Shown here piece after piece: positions 1 through 5,291 of a DNA stretch of 13,108 nt (position 1 is its first letter; each line of letters begins with the position of its first letter). The translations under genes were made by a program, and so were the position numbers. Location of the stretch: contig JALVPH010000041.1 of NCBI GenBank assembly GCA_027031875.1, positions 1-13,108 on the forward strand, read 5' to 3'. The notes beneath the pieces were generated by a model. It was not told where the DNA came from. It saw only the letters and a list, made by a program, of their open reading frames with translations, and did no database searches. The stretch comes from Candidatus Parcubacteria bacterium. Lineage in GTDB: Bacteria > Patescibacteriota > Minisyncoccia > Phycocordibacterales > UBA1006.

Positions 1-4
1 GTAT

Positions 5-1123
5 ATGTTGTATCATTATCTCTTCCTCTATAAAATCCTCCTTCCGAGTGTGCTTGCGCTCTTCATTGGGTTTCTCGTTACACCTATCCTCACTCACTAC
101 TTTTACCGCTACCGACTTTGGAAGCGAAAACCTATCACGGAATCTCGTGTAGAACGGAACGGGGAAGTGTGGGAAATGTCAGAAGAGTTCAAAAAAATTT
201 ACAACACGAAGGAGGTATCCACGCCACGTGTGGGCGGAATCCTCATCTGGCTCACTATCACGATTACAATCCTCTTCATCTCACTTCTCGGTTCAATTGT
301 GGGGACTGACAACGATTCATTCTCAAATTACTTCTTTCATGTAATTACAAGAAATCAGACACTCATTCCTTTCGCTTCGCTCCTCTTAGGAGCATTCTTT
401 GGGCTCATTGATGACCTCCTTCAGATTTTCGCAAAGAGCGATCACTTTTTGAACGGAGGAATTCCTCGAAGAGTGAGAATTTTCATCGTTGCGTTTCTTG
501 GTGCGATTGAGGGAATTTGGTTCTACGAGAAGCTCGGTTTTCATCAGATTACTGTTCCTCTCCTCAATACGCAGATTGAACTTGGATGGTTCTTCATTCT
601 CTTCTACATCATTGTAATGCTCGGACTCTTTTCGAGCGCAGTTATTGATGGAATTGACGGTCTCGCTGGGGGAGTGTTCGCAATCATTTTCGCTGCGTAT
701 GGGGTAATAGGAATTATTCAGAATCAGTGGAGTATCGCAGGGTTTTCTTTCCTCGTTGCTTCATCACTCTTCGTGTTTCTCTGGTTTAATGTTCCGCCTG
801 CGCGCTTCTATCTTGGGGAGACAGGAATTCTCGCACTCGTCCTCTCGCTCTCATCGCTCATCTTTCTTACTCACACCGTTTTTGAGTTCATCCTCATCGG
901 GCTTCCACTCATTCTCACTTCGCTCTCTGTCATTATTCAAATCATTGCACGACGATTCTTCCACAGGAAAGTGTTCCACGTTGCACCACTCCATCACCAT
1001 TTTGAGTATCTTGGGTGGTCGCGCGAACGTATTACGATGCGTTACTGGATGTTTACCGTATTTACTTCACTTCTCGGAATTCTCATTGTGGTGATGAAGA
1101 ATTTACCACTCCTCCGCACCTAA
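5..1123 (+). CDS. mraY: Phospho-N-acetylmuramoyl-pentapeptide-transferase-like (MraY), divergent
   Basis: Polytopic membrane enzyme of 372 aa. By family it moves phospho-MurNAc-pentapeptide from its UDP carrier to undecaprenyl phosphate, making lipid I on the inner face of the membrane. MraY hallmarks are visible: the DD pair in LIDDLL (D136/D137), IDGIDGLAGG (D215, D218), FLWFNVPPA before the third catalytic motif, and the LHHHFEYLGW loop (H330-H332), which separates MraY from WecA/TagO relatives. Two motifs are odd. The usual GTPTMGG reads STPRVGG, and the usual MGDTGS reads LGETGI, so the conserved catalytic Asp is Glu (E272). Length and about ten hydrophobic segments fit the family. The ATG at base 5 is the first visible start, but the window begins here, so an upstream start and the leader cannot be judged. 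An SEDS gene follows after 27 bases, probably co-transcribed. The family call is secure; activity is inferred. Confidence 0.88.
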   Translation: MLYHYLFLYKILLPSVLALFIGFLVTPILTHYFYRYRLWKRKPITESRVERNGEVWEMSEEFKKIYNTKEVSTPRVGGILIWLTITITILFISLLGSIVGTDNDSFSNYFFHVITRNQTLIPFASLLLGAFFGLIDDLLQIFAKSDHFLNGGIPRRVRIFIVAFLGAIEGIWFYEKLGFHQITVPLLNTQIELGWFFILFYIIVMLGLFSSAVIDGIDGLAGGVFAIIFAAYGVIGIIQNQWSIAGFSFLVASSLFVFLWFNVPPARFYLGETGILALVLSLSSLIFLTHTVFEFILIGLPLILTSLSVIIQIIARRFFHRKVFHVAPLHHHFEYLGWSRERITMRYWMFTVFTSLLGILIVVMKNLPLLRT

Positions 1124-1150
1124 GTAGTAAACTCTCTCTTTTTTACTCCT

Positions 1151-2266
1151 ATGACTCAAAAGAAAGGAAAACTCTACACGATTCTCCTCTGGATTACCTT
1201 TGCACTGCTCATCATAGGGGCGGTGATGTATGTTTCCGCTTCCCTAGGAATGTTTGCGAGGGACCCTCATCGCTTTACGATGGGGATTGTAAAGCACCTC
1301 GGTCTCGGCGCAGTCGGCGGACTCGCACTTATGTTTTTCATCGTGCGCTACATCCCTACACGGCTTTTCTATCGCTACGCGTACGTGTTTTATGGTTTGA
1401 GTATTCTCCTCACCGCACTCGTTTTTATTCCGGGAATTGGTTTCGCACACGGTGGAGCAAAGAGGTGGATTTCACTTGGGTTCATCAGCTTCCAGCCAGT
1501 GGAGTTTCTCAAAATTGGAGTTATTTTTGCACTCGCACATTGGCTCGTTCGGTATAGAGAGAAAATTCGCACATGGAAGGGGTTTCTTATCTACCTCTCT
1601 CACATTCTCATTCCTGTGGTGCTTCTCGTAAAGCAACCTGATACGAGTTCTATCATTCTCATTTTTGTAACGGCTCTCGTGCTTGCTTTCGTATGGAATG
1701 CAAGTTGGTCTCAACTCCTTGGTTCTTCTCTCCTCGGACTCGTCTTGCTCGGTGCGTTCGCAATGTATAGTCCCTACATTCAGAGACGCATTGATATCTT
1801 TCTCCATCCCGATCACGATCCACTCGGTGCAGGATTTCAAGCGAGACAGGCGAAAGCTGCGATTGGATCTGGAGAACTATTCGGTCTTGGACTTGGGAGG
1901 AGCGCACACAAGTTTGGTTCCTACCTCCCAGAATCATCAAGCGATTCCATCTTCGCGGTGTACGCTGAGGAATTTGGATTTGTGGGGTCTGTTGTGCTCA
2001 TCGTTCTCTACCTCGCTTTTCTCTTCTTTGGAATACGTACTGCAAAACGAGCGAGGAATGCGTTTGATCAAACAATCGTGTTTGGCCTCACGTTCCTCAT
2101 CGTCTTTCAATCACTCCTGAACATCGCAACGATTTCGGGGATTATTCCTCTCTCAGGATTTCCACTCATCTTTATGAGTGGAGGGGGAACTGCGCTCCTC
2201 GTGTCACTCTTTGAAGTGGGGATTATTCTCTCTGTTGCGAAGAGGGTAAGACGGAGGAACCCCTAA
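1151..2266 (+). CDS. ftsW: SEDS-family peptidoglycan glycosyltransferase (FtsW/RodA type)
   Basis: Membrane protein of 371 aa with about ten hydrophobic spans. By family it polymerises glycan strands from lipid II together with a class B penicillin-binding protein; none is in the window. Visible SEDS motifs are KRWISLGFISFQPVEFLKIG in the first third, KQPDTSS in place of QPDLGT, AIGSGELFGLGLGRS followed by YLPESSSDSIFAVYAEEFGFVG, and a C-terminal MSGGGTALL. D265 in SSSDSIFA aligns with the catalytic Asp of the usual HTDFIFA. The position between mraY and murG matches ftsW in division/cell-wall clusters, so FtsW is preferred over RodA. The gene starts 27 bases after mraY with no Shine-Dalgarno sequence and no convincing promoter of its own, so co-transcription with mraY is likely. 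murD, commonly found here, is missing. FtsW versus RodA cannot be settled from sequence alone. Confidence 0.88.
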   Translation: MTQKKGKLYTILLWITFALLIIGAVMYVSASLGMFARDPHRFTMGIVKHLGLGAVGGLALMFFIVRYIPTRLFYRYAYVFYGLSILLTALVFIPGIGFAHGGAKRWISLGFISFQPVEFLKIGVIFALAHWLVRYREKIRTWKGFLIYLSHILIPVVLLVKQPDTSSIILIFVTALVLAFVWNASWSQLLGSSLLGLVLLGAFAMYSPYIQRRIDIFLHPDHDPLGAGFQARQAKAAIGSGELFGLGLGRSAHKFGSYLPESSSDSIFAVYAEEFGFVGSVVLIVLYLAFLFFGIRTAKRARNAFDQTIVFGLTFLIVFQSLLNIATISGIIPLSGFPLIFMSGGGTALLVSLFEVGIILSVAKRVRRRNP

Positions 2267-2292
2267 ATCCATTTCTCTCGTAGGGAGAGATG

Positions 2293-2301
2293 TGCTATAC
2301 T
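2293..2301 (+). promoter_or_regulatory. Extended -10 promoter element before murG
   Basis: TGC followed by TATACT (2296-2301), an extended -10 element with no obvious -35. The hexamer ends 10 bases before the murG ATG, so a start site 7 bases downstream of it would leave a leader of about 4 nt. A short hairpin (TCTCTC at 2274-2279 against GAGAGA at 2285-2290) lies just upstream. GAGG at 2305-2308 would mostly be excluded from such a transcript, though it could serve read-through mRNA from ftsW. Confidence 0.55.
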
Positions 2302-2311
2302 TGCGAGGACT

Positions 2312-3436
2312 ATGCGCGTAGTATTTGTTTCAAGCCCGGAAGAGGAAAAATTCTATACTGTCATTGCTGTTGCAGAAGCACTCAACGATCTCGTCGACCG
2401 AGAGAATTTTGCTGACGTGCGCTTTTTCTACTTCTCATCAAAACCATTCGATAGAAAGATGGTGTATGAAAACAACCTTCGTTTCCAGAGAATGAACGTT
2501 GCACTTCTTAAAACTCCTCTTCTCAATTTTCTCTCCTTCCTTGAATCCCTCCTACAGCTCTTTGTTATTTTCCCTGATGTTGTTTTCTCGGCAGGAGGGT
2601 TGGAAACGAAACCATTCGTTCGCGCTGCGAAGTGGTTGGGGATTCCGGTAATTGTGCATGAAGAGAACTCTTTCCCTGATGAGGTGAATGAGGAGGTGCA
2701 AGATATTGCGTTTCGGATTACGGTTGCCTACAGGGAAGTTGCGCTCGCGTTTAAAAAGGAGAATAGAGAAAAAATCGTTCACACAGGTCAGCCACTGAGA
2801 AAAGTTCTCAGAAGGAAGATTGATCACGGGGCGCAGGAATTGCTTAACCTCGAAGCGGATGTTCCTGTCATTTGGGTACGCGGTGGAAAGGAGGGCTCCC
2901 TCTTTATGAATCAAATCATTGAGGAGTCACTCCCAGAACTCCTTTCTTCGTTCCAAGTAGTACACCAGACCGGAAAGGACAGCTTTAATGAGATTAAGAT
3001 GCTCACTGACGCTTCGTTGGAGGGGAATTCGTTTCGCTACCGATACCACCTCTACGATGAGCTTGATGATCTCTCCAAAAAAATGCTCGCGAGCGTTGCA
3101 AGTGTTGCAGTCACGCGTGCACGAGTAGAGCTCTTTGAGCTCGCGTATTGGGAGATTCCTGCGATTGTTATTCCGCGTACAAACACTTACCGTAACTTTG
3201 AAATTGAGAACGCGTACAACTACGCACGGGCAGGGGCGGGAGTCGTGATTGAAGAGAATAATCTTACGAGTAGCGGGCTCGTGTTTGAACTGAGGAGAAT
3301 TCTCGAGAATTTTGGTGTACGACAACAGATGATTGAGGGGGCGCGAAAGTTCCGTGTTGACGATTCGGAGGACAAAATTGCACGGGAAATTGCTAAGATC
3401 TACCTTAGTCACGAGGTGGAAGACAAGGAGGTATAA
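2312..3436 (+). CDS. murG: MurG-like UDP-GlcNAc:lipid I N-acetylglucosaminyltransferase, divergent
   Basis: GT28/GT-B glycosyltransferase of 374 aa. By family it adds GlcNAc to lipid I to give lipid II at the cytoplasmic face of the membrane. Aligned landmarks are FSAGGLETKP for MGGYVSGP, GIPVIVHEENS for GIPVVLHEQN, VHTGQPLRK for the TGNPVR motif, IWVRGGKEGSLFMNQ for the GGSQGA loop, VVHQTGK for HQ(S/T)GK, and TRARVELFELAYWEIPAIVIPR for SGALTVSEIAAAGLPAL, where E276 keeps the Glu that contacts UDP-GlcNAc. The N-terminal GGTGGHxxP loop is gone; residues 5-14 read FVSSPEEEKF, without glycine or histidine. Position after ftsW and near-normal length support a MurG role, but the lost loop makes substrate or activity uncertain. 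It has its own -10 element and ends in a hairpin terminator. Confidence 0.8.
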   Translation: MRVVFVSSPEEEKFYTVIAVAEALNDLVDRENFADVRFFYFSSKPFDRKMVYENNLRFQRMNVALLKTPLLNFLSFLESLLQLFVIFPDVVFSAGGLETKPFVRAAKWLGIPVIVHEENSFPDEVNEEVQDIAFRITVAYREVALAFKKENREKIVHTGQPLRKVLRRKIDHGAQELLNLEADVPVIWVRGGKEGSLFMNQIIEESLPELLSSFQVVHQTGKDSFNEIKMLTDASLEGNSFRYRYHLYDELDDLSKKMLASVASVAVTRARVELFELAYWEIPAIVIPRTNTYRNFEIENAYNYARAGAGVVIEENNLTSSGLVFELRRILENFGVRQQMIEGARKFRVDDSEDKIAREIAKIYLSHEVEDKEV

Positions 3437-3463
3437 AAAGATACGGTTTACCCGTATCTTTTT
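3435..3463. terminator. Bidirectional intrinsic terminator between convergent genes
   Basis: Perfect 12-bp stem (AAAAAGATACGG 3435-3446 with CCGTATCTTTTT 3452-3463) and a 5-nt loop TTTAC. It is flanked by A and T runs, so it reads as an intrinsic terminator on both strands. It overlaps the last two bases of the murG stop codon and lies 15 bases from the end of the convergent reductase gene. Confidence 0.85.
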
Positions 3464-3477
3464 CGTAAGACGGATGG

Positions 3478-4425
3478 TTACTCTCCCCCTTTCCTCTCAT
3501 CGTGCATTTCTTGGTAGAGGTGTTCAAGAGCTTTCACTGCATCACCTGAAGAGATGTTGTTTTGATGGTAGCGAACTTCAGTTACGTCTCCTGCGGCCCA
3601 TATGCGTGGATGTGTTGTCTGCTGTGTCCAGGGGTCAATTTTTACCTGGTTGTATTGATTTCTCTCTACGAGATGAGCGATGAGATCAGAATTTGGAATT
3701 TGTCCGATTTCAACAAAGATTCCTTTTACATCAAGTGTGTGTTCCTCTCCTGTATTTCTATCTTTATATATGAGGCCGTCAACAAAATTCTCTCCAAGGA
3801 TTTTTGTTGTCTCTGCATTCGTGATACCTTTCACATTCTCTCGTGCAAGGACTCGGTCAACGGTAATTTTATCAGCACGATACTCATCGCTTCGTTGAAG
3901 GATAGTAACTGATTTGCAGTAAGCAGAGAGTTGCGCAGCAGTCTCAAATGCAGCATTTCCACCGCCTATCACTGCGACATCCATTCCAGAAAAGAGAGGT
4001 CCGTCACAACTTGCGCAGTAGGTAAGCCCCTTGTGTTCGAGGCGATCTGCTCCTTCTGCGGGAAGCTTCCTTCGCTTTGATCCTGTCCCCACAAAGAGCG
4101 CTCGCGAGGTGTAGGATTTTCCATTTTCCGTTTTCACCGTGAACGTCTTCGTTTGCTCATCGTAGTGCACTTCACTCGCGCGATCTGGGTACACGAGCGT
4201 GAGTGTGTTCCCATCTGCATAGTATTCAAGGTGTTTCCTGAAATTCTGTGCAAGTTCCTCCCCAGAAATCTCAGGCGTTCCAATCCAGTTGTAGATCGTT
4301 TCTGATACCACAGATTGTCCTCCGAACGCATCAGTAATGAGTAATGTTTTTAACTTCTTTCGTGCAGCATACACCCCTGCAGTTGTTCCCGCAGGTCCTG
4401 CTCCTATAATGATAAGATCATACAT
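3478..4425 (-). CDS. AhpF-like thioredoxin reductase-type flavoprotein lacking the AhpF N-terminal domain
   Basis: Class II pyridine nucleotide-disulfide reductase of 315 aa. The order is an FAD-binding GAGPAG (8-13), redox pair C137-A-S-C140, a nucleotide-binding GGGNAA (154-159) and a second FAD motif AAGD (277-280). Several features match AhpF rather than TrxB: CDGPLF after the redox cysteines, GIFVEIGQIPN followed by VERN, and LQRSDEYRADK (176-186) in place of the HRRxxxR stretch that gives classical TrxB its NADPH preference. The roughly 200-residue N-terminal thioredoxin-fold domain of AhpF is absent, leaving TrxB size. The divergent AhpC gene suggests it feeds electrons to that peroxidase, directly or through a separate thioredoxin-like protein. 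The start at 4425 (MYDLIIIGAG) fits the family. An in-frame start at 4503 is rejected because the promoter lies inside that extension. Cofactor preference is inference. Confidence 0.85.
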   Translation of the reverse strand: MYDLIIIGAGPAGTTAGVYAARKKLKTLLITDAFGGQSVVSETIYNWIGTPEISGEELAQNFRKHLEYYADGNTLTLVYPDRASEVHYDEQTKTFTVKTENGKSYTSRALFVGTGSKRRKLPAEGADRLEHKGLTYCASCDGPLFSGMDVAVIGGGNAAFETAAQLSAYCKSVTILQRSDEYRADKITVDRVLARENVKGITNAETTKILGENFVDGLIYKDRNTGEEHTLDVKGIFVEIGQIPNSDLIAHLVERNQYNQVKIDPWTQQTTHPRIWAAGDVTEVRYHQNNISSGDAVKALEHLYQEMHDERKGGE

Positions 4426-4435
4426 AACAGGGTTA

Positions 4436-4463
4436 AGTATAGTAGATGGAGGGAGGAGTGCAA
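4436..4463 (-). promoter_or_regulatory. Promoter of the AhpF-like reductase gene
   Basis: On the minus strand: -35 TTGCAC (4463-4458), 16-bp spacer, -10 TATACT (4441-4436). The -10 ends 10 bases before the ATG at 4425, giving a predicted leader of about 4 nt. There is no Shine-Dalgarno sequence. It stands back to back with the ahpC promoter; the two -35 boxes are 18 bp apart. Confidence 0.65.
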
Positions 4464-4481
4464 GGTGAAAGATAACGACAG

Positions 4482-4510
4482 TTGCATCTTTCCTCTTACA
4501 CATTTATACT
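4482..4510 (+). promoter_or_regulatory. Promoter of ahpC
   Basis: -35 TTGCAT (4482-4487), 17-bp spacer, -10 TATACT (4505-4510). The predicted start near 4517 gives a leader of about 35 nt, longer than for the other genes here, which may mean this leader has a regulatory role. The TGCAA/TTGCA of the two divergent -35 boxes forms a dyad centred near 4472-4473. Confidence 0.6.
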
Positions 4511-4513
4511 TGT

Positions 4514-4551
4514 AGGTGATTATCCAATAAGTTAACTACTAGATATCACCT
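4514..4551. repeat. Inverted repeat filling the ahpC leader
   Basis: AGGTGAT (4514-4520) and its exact complement ATCACCT (4545-4551) are separated by 24 bases. The right arm ends at the base before the ahpC ATG. It could be an operator dyad or, if transcription starts a little upstream of the predicted site, a hairpin that occludes translation initiation. A 7-bp match can arise by chance, so support is moderate. Confidence 0.4.
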
Positions 4552-5142
4552 ATGTACGATGACGATTTTATTATCCCTCCCCTTCGTGTAGGGGATACCC
4601 TACCTGATCTTGAGTTTGACGCGTTCTACCAGAATGATGAGAAAAAGTTGAGATTGGAAGATTATGAGGGGAAGTGGAAGATTTTCTTCTTTTATCCGGC
4701 AGACTTCACCTTTGTATGTCCGACAGAACTTGAAGAGCTCGCAGAACTCTATCCAGAATTTCAAAAAGAGGGAGCAGAGATTTTCTCTGTATCCACAGAT
4801 ACAGTATACGTTCACAAAGCATGGAAAGATCATTCAAAAGCAATTTCGAAAGTAGAGTATCCTATGGTTGCTGATCCTACGGGAGAGCTCTCAAAACTTT
4901 TTGGGGTATACCAGTATGATAAAGGTCTTGCACTCCGCGGAAGCTTTGTAGTAGATCCTGATGACAAACTTGTCGCAATGGAAATTCACGACGAGAGCAT
5001 TGGGCGAAGCGGTAAGGAGCTCCTTAGGAAGCTTCGTGCTGCGAAATTTGTGTATGAACACGGAGATAAGGTATGTCCAGCATCTTGGGAACCAGGGAAG
5101 GATCCACTTGAACCAGGAATGGACTTAGTGGGGAAGATTTAA
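4552..5142 (+). CDS. ahpC: 2-Cys peroxiredoxin, AhpC type
   Basis: Cytosolic thiol peroxidase of 196 aa that by family reduces hydrogen peroxide, organic hydroperoxides and peroxynitrite. The peroxidatic cysteine C56 lies in FFYPADFTFVCPTELEEL, the PxxxTxxC signature. The resolving cysteine C175 lies in KVCPASWEPG near the C terminus, and the protein ends DLVGKI as in enterobacterial AhpC, so it is a typical 2-Cys enzyme forming intersubunit disulfides. It is about 9 residues longer than E. coli AhpC at the N terminus. The only start near the conserved N terminus is the ATG at 4552; no Shine-Dalgarno sequence precedes it. The divergent AhpF-like reductase is the obvious electron donor. No known peroxide-regulator box such as a PerR site was recognised in the shared intergenic region. 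Confidence 0.95.
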   Translation: MYDDDFIIPPLRVGDTLPDLEFDAFYQNDEKKLRLEDYEGKWKIFFFYPADFTFVCPTELEELAELYPEFQKEGAEIFSVSTDTVYVHKAWKDHSKAISKVEYPMVADPTGELSKLFGVYQYDKGLALRGSFVVDPDDKLVAMEIHDESIGRSGKELLRKLRAAKFVYEHGDKVCPASWEPGKDPLEPGMDLVGKI

Positions 5143-5153
5143 TCTCCACTTTT
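5128..5153 (+). terminator. Possible imperfect terminator of ahpC
   Basis: GTGG (5128-5131) and AGAT (5135-5138) pair with ATCT (5142-5145) and CCAC (5146-5149), with a 3-base bulge and a TTA loop, followed by TTTT at 5150-5153. The stop codon is inside the hairpin. It is weaker than the other terminators in the window. Confidence 0.4.
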
Positions 5154-5165
5154 CCTTTCTTGTAA

Positions 5166-5207
5166 TTTTTGACGTATTTTTCACAGGTATGAAAAACTTG
5201 TCAAAAA
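5166..5207. repeat. Inverted repeat over the clpB promoter, possible operator
   Basis: TTTTTGAC (5166-5173) and its exact complement GTCAAAAA (5200-5207) with 26 bases between. The right arm covers most of the clpB -35 box TTGTCA, so a protein bound here could block transcription. It does not match CIRCE (TTAGCACTC-N9-GAGTGCTAA) and is not the direct-repeat CtsR site. The arms are A/T-rich, so chance occurrence is possible. Confidence 0.4.
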
Positions 5208-5225
5208 ATGAAAAGTGAGTAAAAT
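5198..5225 (+). promoter_or_regulatory. Promoter of clpB
   Basis: -35 TTGTCA (5198-5203, one mismatch to TTGACA), 16-bp spacer, -10 TAAAAT (5220-5225, one mismatch to TATAAT). Predicted start near 5232. This is 12 bases before a GTG at 5238 that would open an 18-residue extension, and 66 bases before the preferred ATG at 5292. A second, weaker TATATT at 5268-5273 lies 18 bases before that ATG. Confidence 0.55.
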
Positions 5226-5291
5226 TTCACGGAGAGTGTGGCGAAACTTATTCTCCATATTCGACTTTATATTACTCGCCATGAGAGAGAA

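Noticed and set aside
1124..1150. Independent promoter for ftsW
   Set aside because: No hexamer resembling TATAAT lies at a usable distance before 1151; the short gap suggests read-through from mraY.
1472..1840. Minus-strand open frame of 122 codons inside ftsW
   Set aside because: It lies wholly opposite conserved SEDS motifs, with no recognisable domain or promoter; a shadow frame, like several of similar size opposite mraY, murG, clpB and xfp.
4426..4503. In-frame 26-residue N-terminal extension of the AhpF-like reductase (ATG at 4503)
   Set aside because: The extension spans the TTGCAC-N16-TATACT promoter and delays the FAD-binding GAGPAG, which normally starts within the first ten residues.
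5166..5207. CIRCE or CtsR heat-shock operator before clpB
   Set aside because: Neither the TTAGCACTC/GAGTGCTAA dyad nor tandem GGTCAAA repeats are present; only a different A/T-rich dyad is seen.
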